Shown here piece after piece: positions 34,356-43,380 of a DNA stretch of 64,000 bases. The stretch's first letter is position 1. Each line of letters starts with the position of its first letter. This DNA is from Sinohyriopsis cumingii. Lineage: Eukaryota; Mollusca; Bivalvia; Unionida; Unionidae. The translations under genes were made by a program, and so were the position numbers. The notes beneath the pieces were generated by a model. The model ran no database searches and was not told the origin of the DNA. It worked only from the letters and a program-made list of their open reading frames with translations. The stretch covers positions 158,174,289 through 158,238,288 of the forward strand of contig CM068824.1 of assembly GCA_028554795.2 (NCBI GenBank), in the 5' to 3' direction.

Positions 34356-35282
34356 ATGACGTCCCTTCAGTCGCATCTTCCCGTCAAATTGATTCGTGCC
34401 TTGTATGGCATCAGTCGAGAAAAAAATCCACAAATACGAGCTCGTGTCTTAGAAGCTAGTCTCAAAGAAGTCTTACGATGGTTCACGGTGACGGCACGTC
34501 AAATACTCCAAGGAATCATTCAGATTCCTCATCAAACGAAACGCTTTTTCGATCGAAACAAAGTCACTTTGGTCCAACTGGCCGATCCCCGCATCGACAC
34601 CCAAACCAAAAAACAAATCATTTTGAAACCTGGAGGCAGCGGTACTCTAGGAGAGGTCATCATTCGCTCTCTCTTAAGATGGGATCCTAATGCCCCCAAA
34701 GTTATCCCCAAGAAAAGAGTCCAACGAAGCCCCAAGAAGAAAAAGAAAAAGGCCAGGTCCCCAAGGAGAAGAACTTCTCCCGTGGAGGGACCCTCCTCTG
34801 ACCAGACACCACCCCGGAAAAAGAAAAGAAGCCCCCAGAAAAAGAAAAGTCCACAGAAGAAAACTAGTCGCAAGAGAGGCACTTCGGCCAGGACGCAACC
34901 TTACACTCGCAAACCACGTTCTGCCACGACGGTGACACGGTCACCGGCAGCCTCACGTTTATCCACTTCTCCATTAATGACACCAAGAACTGAAGAGTAC
35001 TTGGAGACGTTGATCACACCAAGAACTTCTCCGTTGATGACCCCAAATAGAACTTCCCCAGTGGCAGGACCCTCCAATTTAGTGGCAGTGGCTGCTGCTC
35101 ACAAAGTACCTTCTCCCAAAATCAAAGTCCATGAAAGATCGGGCATGTTACAAAGTTTACTGGATTTGTCCAAGCAAGAACTGGCTCGATTTAGTCCGTT
35201 ACGTACCCCTGCACGACGTGTCATGCCTGTCCTGAAACTGATACGACGTAAAGACAATCAGTGGCGACGCGTTCCAGTATAA
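34356..35282 (+). CDS. pX-like basic virion protein with long Lys/Ser/Pro tail
   Basis: I start at the ATG at 34356 (308 aa), just after TATAAAA; open sequence upstream lacks an ATG. Residues ~1-110 follow the same pattern as the smaller protein at 35343: helical LIRALYGI..., LQGIIQIP, then a Lys-Lys-hydrophobic-Gly-Gly segment (KKQIILKPGGSGTL) and a hydrophobic end. The remainder is a highly basic Ser/Pro/Lys tail (SPKKKKKKARSPRRR), like viral core proteins that condense DNA. In Polintons, proteins of this type sit next to capsid genes and have been likened to adenovirus pX. The role as a DNA-binding core protein is inference. Confidence 0.65.
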   Translation: MTSLQSHLPVKLIRALYGISREKNPQIRARVLEASLKEVLRWFTVTARQILQGIIQIPHQTKRFFDRNKVTLVQLADPRIDTQTKKQIILKPGGSGTLGEVIIRSLLRWDPNAPKVIPKKRVQRSPKKKKKKARSPRRRTSPVEGPSSDQTPPRKKKRSPQKKKSPQKKTSRKRGTSARTQPYTRKPRSATTVTRSPAASRLSTSPLMTPRTEEYLETLITPRTSPLMTPNRTSPVAGPSNLVAVAAAHKVPSPKIKVHERSGMLQSLLDLSKQELARFSPLRTPARRVMPVLKLIRRKDNQWRRVPV

Positions 35283-35286
35283 AAAA
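35278..35286 (+). promoter_or_regulatory. TATA box fused to the stop of the upstream gene
   Basis: TATAAAAAA contains the TAA stop of the 34356 gene and lies 57 bp before the next ATG at 35343. Confidence 0.5.
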
Positions 35287-35342
35287 GACCTGTGACCAAG
35301 TCGGGGGTATCAGTGTTTTTTGGTGCTCCTGAAGACTCAAAG

Positions 35343-35729
35343 ATGTCACCCTCCAGAAAACCCCAAGGAAAGAAAAGGAAAGGACTACCACCACGTTTAG
35401 TCAAACATGGGGACATGTTATCTGTCCTGTCCAAAGCTTCTTCACCTCTACGAAAAAAACTCATTCAATCAGCCTCCAAAGAGGTCATCGATACCGTGTG
35501 CGAATGCTGTTTGAACGTCTTGAAAGGCACGATCCCTTTGTCCAAACACCAGAAACAATGCTTAAGCAAACATCGTCACGTTCTTCGCCAAATGGTTCGT
35601 AAGAAAATTCCCATTCGTCAAAAGAAGAAGATGTTAGTGCAACGTGGAGGCATTTTACCCCTCTTGTTAGGCCGCATACTGAAAGAAGTCTTGGGAACCA
35701 TGTTGGGAGGACTGGTGGGAGCCAGATAA
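35343..35729 (+). CDS. pX-like small basic virion protein
   Basis: This is a 128-aa intact frame from ATG. The core KGTIPLSKHQKQCLSKHRHV and then KKKMLVQRGGILPLLLGRIL is a pattern I recognise from many Polintons and adintoviruses: Lys-rich, then Leu-Val-Gln-Arg-Gly-Gly, then a hydrophobic tail. It is likened to adenovirus pX, a membrane- or DNA-active core peptide. It appears to be a paralogue of the N-terminal domain of the preceding gene. Confidence 0.75.
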   Translation: MSPSRKPQGKKRKGLPPRLVKHGDMLSVLSKASSPLRKKLIQSASKEVIDTVCECCLNVLKGTIPLSKHQKQCLSKHRHVLRQMVRKKIPIRQKKKMLVQRGGILPLLLGRILKEVLGTMLGGLVGAR

Positions 35730-35778
35730 AAAGGCCCTCGGAAGTCCCAAGATCTCAGAATCGACCCCTGACAACCCA

Positions 35779-36408
35779 ATGGAAGGACGAAAACTAGCTT
35801 TAGTACCTTACAAACGATGGATGGAATACCATCGGTGGCAAGAACAACGCACCCCACATTTACCTCCCAATCCCAATTTGAGCGAGATGTCCCAGTTACA
35901 ACACGAATTGCAGTCCTTGATGGATCGCCAAGATTTGTCCGAAACAGAAAAATCGCAAAAGAACGGTCAACTTTTGAAACGACTGCAACTCTTTCACCAG
36001 AAAGCTTTAGACGAAACAGCTCTACCCACTCTGAAAGATTTTAAGACCTTGATGAAAAGTCCAGCACCATCACCAGTACCAGTACCAGTACCACCAGTAC
36101 CAGTGACCAAGACAGAAAAAGGAAAAGAAGAAGAAGAAGAGTTTCAAACTCCACCAGAAAAAGTACCCAAGTTAACAACACCACCTACCTCCAGAATTGG
36201 ATGGATTAAAAAGATGATGGCCATCCCTTCTTCATCACAAGAGAAAAAGAAAGTGAATACAGAAGTGAAACAAGAACCGATATCCCCCGCTCAGACATCC
36301 TCCTCCTCTTCAACACCTATTGCCGGTCGCACACGCAAAGCATTGCAATCCCTGAAAGTACCCCAAGAGAAAAAGAGTAGCCTCTTCCAAGAGTGGGTAC
36401 CTTATTAA
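35779..36408 (+). CDS. Polinton protein of unknown function, Pro-rich
   Basis: This is an intact 209-aa frame, 46 bp after GATAAAAAGG. The N terminus (LALVPYKRWMEYHRW) and a coiled-coil stretch at ~35-95 (QLQHELQSLMDRQDLSETEK) precede a Pro/Val repeat (SPVPVPVPPVPV) and a basic Ser-rich tail. Similar short open frames with this N-terminal pattern often lie beside Polinton capsid genes; I am not certain of the family. A minor virion component is the likeliest guess. Confidence 0.6.
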   Translation: MEGRKLALVPYKRWMEYHRWQEQRTPHLPPNPNLSEMSQLQHELQSLMDRQDLSETEKSQKNGQLLKRLQLFHQKALDETALPTLKDFKTLMKSPAPSPVPVPVPPVPVTKTEKGKEEEEEFQTPPEKVPKLTTPPTSRIGWIKKMMAIPSSSQEKKKVNTEVKQEPISPAQTSSSSSTPIAGRTRKALQSLKVPQEKKSSLFQEWVPY

Positions 36409-36440
36409 CACACCAACCAACCAACACAAAAAATCAAAAA

Positions 36441-37550
36441 ATGGAAAAAGTCTTAGCCAGCATTTACTACGATCCTTCGCATCCTGCAGGTTACGCAGGA
36501 GTTCAAAAATTGTATCGTGCTGCCAAAACTCGACTGAAAAGTCTCCGTTTACCTCAAGTGCAACGATGGTTACAAGAACAAGCTACCTACACTTTACACA
36601 AACCCATTCGACGCAAGTTTTCCAGAAGTCGCACCCGAGTGGAAGGCATCGATCATCAATGGCAAGCCGATTTAGCCGATGTCTCTCATTTGGCCAGCTA
36701 TAATCGTGGCTACAAATATTTGTTTTGTGTCATCGACGTCTTTTCCAAATTTGCCTGGGTCGTGCCCTTCACTTCCAAATCGAGCAGCGAGTTAGTGCGA
36801 GCCCTGCAACGAGTGTTGAAACAAAGCGGTCGTCACCCTCTTCGATGGCAAACGGACAAAGGCACCGAATTTCTGAACCAAGCTTTCCAAAAAGAATTAA
36901 AGAAACGTGACATTCATTTTTTTACCACCGAGAATCCCGAAACCAAAGCCAGCATCGTGGAACGTTTTCAACGCACTTTGAAAGAATGCATGTGGAAATA
37001 TTTTACGCATCACCACACTCTGAAGTACATCGACATCTTACCGCACCTGGTGCAAGCGTACAACCAATCTTACCATCGAAGCATCGGACGTGCCCCGCAA
37101 GACGTGACTCCCGACAACGAAGTGTTGGTGTTTGAGCGCCTGTTCGGTACGTCCCCGACGAGGGCTGTCCCCAAGAAAAGTGAAGAGTTGGCCGTAGGAG
37201 ATTGGGTGCGCATTGGCAAAACCAAACGCACTTTCGACAAAGGTTACTTACCTAACTGGACGACCGAATTGTTTCGCGTCACTGGACGAGTGCATGGCCG
37301 TCATCCTGCCGTCTATAAATTGGAAGACATGAACGGAGAAGTGCTCAAAGGAATGTTTTATTTGCCCGAGTTACAACGTGTCACCAAAAAAGAAGACGAC
37401 GTGTACGACATCGAAAGCATTCTCGAACGCAGAACCCGTAAAGTGGGCAAACGACGTGTCAAAGAAGTCAAAGTACGTTGGAAAGGATATCCACCCAGTT
37501 TTGATTCTTGGATCGACGCTTCGCAAGTCATCGACTATAAAAAGAAGTGA
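36441..37550 (+). CDS. int: Polinton integrase (RVE family) with chromodomain
   Basis: This is an intact 369-aa frame from the ATG at 36441. Catalytic residues are visible: D77 (QWQADLAD), D139 (WQTDKGTEF) and E174 (KASIVERFQRTL), spaced D-x34-E as in retroviral-type integrases. Residues ~321-365 are a C-terminal chromodomain (VYDIESILERR, then VRWKGYPPSFDSWID). The enzyme joins the linear element to host DNA, making the 6-bp duplication seen here. The chromodomain may steer insertion towards modified histones; that is known for related chromo-integrases and is inference for this one. Confidence 0.93.
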   Translation: MEKVLASIYYDPSHPAGYAGVQKLYRAAKTRLKSLRLPQVQRWLQEQATYTLHKPIRRKFSRSRTRVEGIDHQWQADLADVSHLASYNRGYKYLFCVIDVFSKFAWVVPFTSKSSSELVRALQRVLKQSGRHPLRWQTDKGTEFLNQAFQKELKKRDIHFFTTENPETKASIVERFQRTLKECMWKYFTHHHTLKYIDILPHLVQAYNQSYHRSIGRAPQDVTPDNEVLVFERLFGTSPTRAVPKKSEELAVGDWVRIGKTKRTFDKGYLPNWTTELFRVTGRVHGRHPAVYKLEDMNGEVLKGMFYLPELQRVTKKEDDVYDIESILERRTRKVGKRRVKEVKVRWKGYPPSFDSWIDASQVIDYKKK

Positions 37551-37555
37551 CCATC

Positions 37556-37978
37556 ATGCCCTTTCACACAGACGCAGCTACGTCGACCACTCCTCCTTCA
37601 CCTAGTTCTTCTGTGCAAGATTTACAAAAACAACCCTTGTGGGTGTGGTGTGGAGAACGTGTGCCTAAAACGCAAATCGTCTTTTTCTGCCAAATCTTCG
37701 TGGTGTATTGTGTCATCGGGGCAGCCATTGCCAATCTGAGTTTGCAACAAGGAGACAAACAATTGTGGACCATTTTATTGAGCAGTTGCATCGGTTACCT
37801 GCTTCCCAATCCCTCCCTGAAATTCACCTCGAACGGGAACCACGGAAACCTTGTGCCCAGTGCCAGTGCCAGTGTCAGTCACCACTCCAATAACCACAAC
37901 AACAACCCCATTTTGGGTGGAGACACGCCTCTGACGTCCAGTAACCCCTCGGACAGCCACAGAACTCTGGAATTATGA
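37556..37978 (+). CDS. Polinton transmembrane protein
   Basis: This is a 140-aa intact frame starting 6 bp after the integrase stop. The motif PLWVWCGERVPKTQIVFFCQ leads into a membrane segment (~40-62), and a shorter hydrophobic stretch (WTILLSSCIGYLLPNPSLK) follows. I recognise this arrangement as a recurrent small Polinton protein. Its function is unknown; a virion or assembly membrane protein is likely. The C-terminal tail is Ser/Asn-rich. Its end overlaps the minor capsid ATG in an ATGA. Confidence 0.7.
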   Translation: MPFHTDAATSTTPPSPSSSVQDLQKQPLWVWCGERVPKTQIVFFCQIFVVYCVIGAAIANLSLQQGDKQLWTILLSSCIGYLLPNPSLKFTSNGNHGNLVPSASASVSHHSNNHNNNPILGGDTPLTSSNPSDSHRTLEL

Positions 37979-38898
37979 GTCACCAAAACCAATTTTACTT
38001 AACCTTACCCAGTGACAGTTCCATGGAAGTGTTTACCCACAACACGTTGTGCTGTTACACAGCCAAATTACCTCAGGCCATCCCCTTAGATCACGAAGCC
38101 CATTGGGAAGTGGCTTTAGTGGAAATCATTCACCCGACCCAAGTCCTCAGTGTCCTTCCCAATCAAAATGTTTTTGATGTGGAAGTTCATGACAAGCAAG
38201 TGCAAAAGTACTTGGATAAGAATGTCAAATATGACAAGAAAACCTATAATGACAAAACTCAAACGTGGACCTACCACTTGTTTATTCCCCCAGGCTATTA
38301 TTTTAGTGGTCAACATTTGGTCAGCACCATTACCTCCAGGTTTAATGTCGTGTTTCTGAAAGCTTTGGAAAGTGCCCAAAAAAGTTTCACCATGGGATAC
38401 CACAAAGCAGGTCGTCGCTTCTTGATGAAATTTGACCGGGGTAAAATCGTGTCCATTTTATTATGTCCTGAATTGTTTGACATGTTGGGCGGAGACATGG
38501 ACATGAGAATGGCCATGCTCAAGAAAAATGAATTACCAGTCATTTACGACAACGAGTCTTTTAGCAAGTTATTTCGTGCCCCGGTAGAACTGAACCAAGG
38601 ACTGAATTTGATGTTTGTGTACTCCGATGTGGTGGAGTACAACGTGGTGGGACACACCTCCGTACCGTTACTGCGTGTCATTCCTTTCAAAGTGGATTCT
38701 GCCACAAATGCTGACGAGGAAGGTGGAAACACTTATCACGTCCACCGCGAATTTGTCCATCCTCACTATTCAGCAAGTCTTATTTGGACACGGTCAACGT
38801 TGCTATAAAAGGAGATCTGGGACAAAATATTCCATTCACCAAAGGAAAAGTCACGGTGAAACTCCATTTTCGAAAACGGTTCTCTCACAATTCGTAAG
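37975..38898 (+). pseudogene. Polinton minor capsid (penton-type) protein, broken
   Basis: The opening QNQFYLTLPSDSSMEVF and then HWEVALVEIIHPTQ is typical of Polinton minor capsid proteins, which fold as a single jelly roll and form the vertices. The whole span is about 300 codons, the family's usual length. The frame is interrupted in this copy. It lies between the membrane protein and the basic virion-type protein. Confidence 0.85.
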
Positions 38899-38900
38899 TC

Positions 38901-39326
38901 ATGTATCCAGTGTACCGAGGGGTTGCTCGACAGCGAGGACACGGTTTAGGAGATATGTTAAAATCGGCTCTTCGTTCGGTGGCTCCGGTGTTGAAACCGA
39001 TGGTGACACGGGGATTGCACGCCTTGAAAGATGCGGCACTGACGCAAGGCAAAGAATTTCTCCAAAATGTCATCATCGACAAACAAAATCCTAAAGAAGC
39101 CTTCATGATGGCAGGCAAAAATGTCTTGCTGCAAACGGGCAAAGACCTTTTGGGCCGACGAGAAACACCTATAAATTCCCTGCACGCTACCGAGTCAGGC
39201 ATTCAGCAAGGACAAGGCAGAAAGAGACGACGAAGAAAACACCCTTTCACCAGACTTCACACTTCTAAAGCTAGAAAGGCCAAGAAAAGAAGAACCGTTC
39301 GAGACTTAGACGTTTTCGATTATTGA
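38901..39326 (+). CDS. Polinton basic virion-type protein (pVI/pVII-like candidate)
   Basis: This is a 141-aa intact frame. The N terminus (YRGVARQRGHGLGDMLKSAL) leads into an amphipathic helical segment at ~18-60, then a strongly basic tail (GRKRRRRKHPF, KARKAKKRR). Position between the minor and major capsid genes and overall make-up resemble adenovirus core and membrane-lytic proteins (pVI/pVII). The match is by architecture only. A TATAAAA lies at 38804-38810. Confidence 0.55.
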   Translation: MYPVYRGVARQRGHGLGDMLKSALRSVAPVLKPMVTRGLHALKDAALTQGKEFLQNVIIDKQNPKEAFMMAGKNVLLQTGKDLLGRRETPINSLHATESGIQQGQGRKRRRRKHPFTRLHTSKARKAKKRRTVRDLDVFDY

Positions 39327-39340
39327 GAAAGAGAAAAAAA

Positions 39341-40666
39341 ATGATGCACCGAGAGTCTTGTGCTTGTTCCAAGTCGGAACTGGATCTGTTTGCCATGCAC
39401 CCCACCATGATGACGATGCAAGAATCTCAGTGGGTCGAATTTCATCCCGTCTCCTCTTTGACGGAATAAGCTCCCATCGAGTTTGAAATCAAAGGACAGC
39501 CCGAAGATTACATCGATCTAAATAGCAGTTACCTGTATTTGAAGGTCAAAGTGAGCAAAACGGACAACAGCAATCCTGGAGCCAATGATAGGGTAGCTCC
39601 TGTTAACAATTTCATGCATTCCTTGTTCAGCGAAGTGGACTTGTACTTGAATAACAAACTGGTCAGCAGCAGCATGGATACTTACCCATATCGTGCCTAC
39701 CTGGAAAATCTCTTGACGTACGGAAAAGAAGCCAATAATACTCATCTGGATGCTTGCGTGGTATGGAAACCTGACACGGCAGGTGTAGGCACGTTTAACG
39801 ACACAGCCCTGACAGAAGATGACAATCCTCACAATGTGGGGTTTAACACACGTAGAAATAAAATTCTGCAAGGGCGAAGTTTAGAACTGATGGATCGTTT
39901 GCATTTGGACATGTGGTTACAAGAAAAGTATTTGCTGAACGGGGTGGATATCCGCCTGAGACTGAATCGTAGCACTGCTGCTTTCCATTTGATCGCCCAT
40001 AACAACGAATACAAAACTGTTATCCAAGAAGCCAGGCTCTACATACGACGTGTGGAAGTGTTACCCAAAGTGGGAAACGACATCAGTCAGACGTTGAGCA
40101 GAACCACCGCCAAGTATCCGATCCGACGCGTGGAAGTGAAAACGTTCACCATTCCTGTTGGACAACGATCCATGATCGAAGATCATCTGTTCCAAGGACA
40201 TTCACCCAAACGTTTGATTGTTGGTATCGTCAGAAATTCAGCTTTTAATGGACTTCACAACGAAAATCCTTTTGAGTTTCGACACTTTGGTGTGTTCAAG
40301 ATCGAAGTCAGTCGCGACGGCAAGACCTTGTGTACCCGACCCTTTGAGCCTAACTTTACCCAGAACAATTACTTGAGATCGTACTTGTCCCTGTACGAAG
40401 CCACGGGACAGTTAGGAACCAACACCAGTCACGGTATTTCGTACGACGATTATGCAGGAGGCTATGTTTTGTGGGGTTTTGATTTCACTCCAGACCAAGG
40501 CAGCGACGAGGGACATTTCCACCCAATAAAATCCGGCCAGATTCGTGTGGAAATTCAGTTTGCAAACCGAGACCCTGCTGATCCAACGTTGAACGTCATC
40601 CTGTATGCAGAATTCGACAACACGATAGAAATCAACAGTTTGAGAGAAGTCATTCTAGACTATTAG
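39341..40666 (+). pseudogene. Polinton major capsid protein (double jelly roll), broken
   Basis: This is a span of about 440 codons. Recognisable pieces include VEFHPVSS, IEFEIKG, YIDLNSSYLYLKVKV, FMHSLFSEVDLYLNNKLV and YPYRAYLENLLTYG. This is the conserved Polinton/adintovirus major capsid core, whose trimers build the icosahedral shell. The frame is interrupted in this copy. It is followed at once by the Cys-His protein and the protease. Confidence 0.92.
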
Positions 40667-40671
40667 AAGCT

Positions 40672-41157
40672 ATGGAAGACTGTTATCCCTCTTTACCTAG
40701 TGGAGAAACTTTGGAGATGGAATGTGAGGAGACCGTGGAAAAAGAAGAAGTGATCATGATGAAGTCAAGATGGCCAGAACAAGAAGCCCATTTAGTCTCC
40801 TGTTTTGCCAAACACTTGGCTGAAAAAATAACGGAATTGATCAAGAAAAATTGCTATGGATGTCAAAACGATCATCCCAGTCAAATTCAACACGATAAAT
40901 GCCTGATGTTGAGTCAAGAAGAAAAATTGGACGAGTATCTGGACGAAGCTTGGAGTCTCATCTCGGACGAAGTCGTGTTGCATCAGTGGTATAAAGACTT
41001 GCGTGAACATTCTTGTCCACCATTAACCATTCAAGAGATCCATCGTATCGAAGCTTTCCTGAATCAGAGTGAGGAGACGAAACGAAGAAACGGTTACTTG
41101 TCAGACATTTTCAAGCAAAAAGTCAGGATCGAATTGACAACGTATTATTACCTGTGA
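40672..41157 (+). CDS. Polinton Cys-His protein of unknown function
   Basis: This is a 161-aa intact frame starting 5 bp after the capsid gene. CYGCQNDHPSQIQHDKCLM is a compact Cys-Cys-His-His-Cys cluster that could bind zinc. It is flanked by helical acidic sequence (EYLDEAWSLISDEVVLHQW). Genes with this cluster recur beside Polinton capsid genes, as I recall, with no assigned function. Confidence 0.65.
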   Translation: MEDCYPSLPSGETLEMECEETVEKEEVIMMKSRWPEQEAHLVSCFAKHLAEKITELIKKNCYGCQNDHPSQIQHDKCLMLSQEEKLDEYLDEAWSLISDEVVLHQWYKDLREHSCPPLTIQEIHRIEAFLNQSEETKRRNGYLSDIFKQKVRIELTTYYYL

Positions 41158-41185
41158 AGAAGAAAAAAAAAACAACACACAAAAC

Positions 41186-41758
41186 ATGGATACCTGGGAA
41201 CTTTATTACCTTTTGAACCACAGTTCGTACACGGCTTCTTGGAATCCTGTCGTCTGTGCTAAAGATGAACTCCCTCATCGCAAACCTAAAGACCATCAAG
41301 TTTACGTGATCAACACGGACGACAGTCATCTCCCAGGAACCCACTGGGTAGCCGTCTACTTTCCTCAAGAAGGATGTGTGGAATATTTCGATTCGTACGG
41401 ATTGCCCCCTTTGGAAGACGATATCATCGACTTTATGAGAAGAAATGCTCAGACCACCCGATTCAATAATGTGAAATTACAAGGCACAGATTCCTTGGTG
41501 TGTGGACAGTACTGTGTGTATTTTCTGCATCATCGCAGCCTGGGCTATTCCCTAGAACATTTAGTGACTCATTTTGATCCTCGTTCTTCTTCAAGAAACG
41601 ATGTGAAAGTAGATCGATGGTTCTGTGACCATTATGCTTATCTTTTGTCTCAAGCTAGGAAACGTAGTGTCCATCAATGGCCTAATGATGTCCAACAGTG
41701 GAAATCACAATTTCATTCACAACGTTGTCAGCCCTGTTTAAAGTACAGTGTGAATTGA
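41186..41758 (+). CDS. Polinton adenain-type cysteine protease
   Basis: This is an intact 190-aa frame. The catalytic set matches adenovirus protease: H53 (PGTHWVAVYF), D69 (EYFDSYG), Q99 (KLQGTDS) and C106 (LVCGQYC). The Gln-to-Cys spacing of seven residues and the His-to-acid spacing are as in adenain. It would cut capsid and core precursors during virion maturation. AATAAA follows at 41867-41872. Confidence 0.93.
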   Translation: MDTWELYYLLNHSSYTASWNPVVCAKDELPHRKPKDHQVYVINTDDSHLPGTHWVAVYFPQEGCVEYFDSYGLPPLEDDIIDFMRRNAQTTRFNNVKLQGTDSLVCGQYCVYFLHHRSLGYSLEHLVTHFDPRSSSRNDVKVDRWFCDHYAYLLSQARKRSVHQWPNDVQQWKSQFHSQRCQPCLKYSVN

Positions 41759-42091
41759 AGAAAAAATGTTTGCCATTTTTTTAAGAAAAAATGTTTGATG
41801 TTATAATGTTGGATTATTGTTTAAAATATGTTAGAGTTGTTGTTGGTTAGTGTTAAGTGATTTTTGAATAAAAAATGTTGTGTGTTGAAAAAAATGCCTT
41901 TGTCTTTTGTTTATCTATAAGAATGTTGGATTGATGCTCTTTCATTTCTTACTATCCCTCTCATGACACTCATTGAACGTTGCGGCTCGAAATCCGTGTG
42001 GGGGATGTTTTCCTTCACGTCCGCGCTTTGACTTTAAGAACCGGGTTGTTTACAGTCTAACCATCCATTGTCGACTCATCCTCCTGCGAAG
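41759..42091 (+). promoter_or_regulatory. Intergenic: protease 3' end and first copy of right-end promoter module
   Basis: AATAAA (41867) ends the protease unit. The module GGGGATGTTTTCCTTCACGT with CCGCG (42001-42025) is followed by TTTAAGAA, a weak TATA, at 42033, about 52 bp before the ATG at 42092. The module recurs before the next two genes. Confidence 0.6.
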
Positions 42092-42466
42092 ATGTGCTCC
42101 AAACTAGCTAAGCTCAACGAAGCCTACGTGAATTTGCATAGGGTCAGACACAGTCTGATACCGAAGCCAGAAGAGATAGAGAATGTGAGAATGCTAAAAG
42201 TCACTGAAGACCTGATAGAAGAGCTCTTCAGAGAAGAAGTGAACAGGGAAAAAGAAGAATGGACAGAGAAGTACAGACTTCAGAGACAGCAGCAACAACA
42301 ACAGCAACAACAACAGCAGCAGCAGCAGCAGCAGCAGCAATCTGAACCTGACAGAGGCTTTGTCGATTGTCGTATCGACACCAAAGAGTTCTTCTTCTCT
42401 TTCCGAAGAAGCAGACCTATTGCCAGAAAGTCTATCCTCAGAGGACATCGCATTCTTAGAAACTAA
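42092..42466 (+). CDS. Right-end array protein 1, Gln-rich coiled coil
   Basis: This is 124 aa from the ATG at 42092; the open frame upstream lacks an ATG. The N terminus KLAKLNEAYVNLHRVRHSL resembles those of the next two genes. A charged helix and a poly-Gln run encoded by CAG/CAA repeats follow, then a basic tail. The family is unknown. It is followed by hairpin 42501. Confidence 0.6.
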   Translation: MCSKLAKLNEAYVNLHRVRHSLIPKPEEIENVRMLKVTEDLIEELFREEVNREKEEWTEKYRLQRQQQQQQQQQQQQQQQQQQSEPDRGFVDCRIDTKEFFFSFRRSRPIARKSILRGHRILRN

Positions 42467-42500
42467 AAAAGATTGCCATAGCAAACAAAAAACAAAAAAC

Positions 42501-42516
42501 AGCCCTTTTCAGGGCT
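42501..42516 (+). terminator. AGCCCT/AGGGCT hairpin after array gene 1
   Basis: This is a 6-bp stem with a TTTC loop, 35 bp after the stop. Relative to the TIR copy, the outer pair is A-T instead of G-C on both arms, so pairing is kept. Confidence 0.5.
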
Positions 42517-42974
42517 ACCCAATACTCTAGAAGAGAAATAACGATCCATTTGCCAATGTGTGTAAGTAGAGTAGTGTGAATATAAACACTAACTCTTTTT
42601 CAAAAAATGTGAGGGTATGTGTTTGTGTGTTTGTGTGTTTGTGTTTGTAAGTGCTCACGTACGTTGGTATGGATAGTAGATTAAGATGATGTCTTTTTTT
42701 GGTGTTTGAGGTGTAGATTTGGGGTTAGATTGGATTGCTTTGCGTATGTGGTTAGTCTATTGAAGTGATTCATGAAAACATTTTACGATAGGAATGGGTA
42801 GCATAAAAAGTGCGTGAGTGTTTCTTTTAGGTCCGCGCGTTGTTTTTTGGTCATGATCTAGGTAAGATCAATTTTATGTTTTTAGGGGATGTTTTCCATC
42901 ACGTCCGAGCTTTCACTATAAATTGAAACTCGTTCGGCAGTCCAGCTACCCTTGTTGATTGATCAACACCAAAA
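42517..42974 (+). promoter_or_regulatory. Duplicated intergenic unit with promoter module copy 2
   Basis: The unit holds CCATTTGCCAATGTGTG, TGTGTTTG runs and GGTCATGATCTAGGTAAGAT (near 42849). The GGGGATGTTTTCC module (42885) and TATAAAT (42917-42923) follow, 52 bp before the ATG. It is strongly similar to 43381-43882. I see no gene within it. Confidence 0.6.
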
Positions 42975-43334
42975 ATGAACACGAGACTGGCGAAACTGTT
43001 GGAACTTCATGTGCATCTGGAATATGCCAGGCGCCTGTTGAAAGAACTGGCCGCGGAAGCCATTGTGGAAGACGGAAGGATGAGAGAGCAGGAGGAAAGA
43101 AGAAACAAAGAAGAGGAGGAGAGAAAGTACAAAGAAGAGGAGGAGGAGAGAAGAAACAAAGAAGAGGAGGAGGAAAAGGAGAGAAGAAGAAGAAGAAATT
43201 TCAGAATCCCAGAGAGCGAAAATTGGGATTCTGAAGCCACATATCCTGCCTCTGCTCTCTCCCCCCAAAAGGTAAAAAGTAACTGGGGGACAAGATGTGT
43301 ATGTGGCGCCAGGCCTGGAAGGTGCCACCATTAA
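42975..43334 (+). CDS. Right-end array protein 2, Glu/Arg-rich coiled coil
   Basis: This is 119 aa. The N terminus RLAKLLELHVHLEYARRLL aligns with array protein 1. A repetitive Glu/Lys/Arg helix (REQEERRNKEEEERK) and a short Trp/Cys-containing tail follow. The family is unknown; paralogy to its neighbours is supported by shared promoter, hairpin and N terminus. Confidence 0.58.
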   Translation: MNTRLAKLLELHVHLEYARRLLKELAAEAIVEDGRMREQEERRNKEEEERKYKEEEEERRNKEEEEEKERRRRRNFRIPESENWDSEATYPASALSPQKVKSNWGTRCVCGARPGRCHH

Positions 43335-43364
43335 CCAGATGTCCATGAAGTTCAAAACAAAAAC

Positions 43365-43380
43365 AGCCCTTTTCAGGGCT
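43365..43380 (+). terminator. AGCCCT/AGGGCT hairpin after array gene 2
   Basis: This is the same hairpin and flanks as the 42501 copy, 864 bp further on and 30 bp after the stop. That gives the period of the duplication. Confidence 0.5.
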
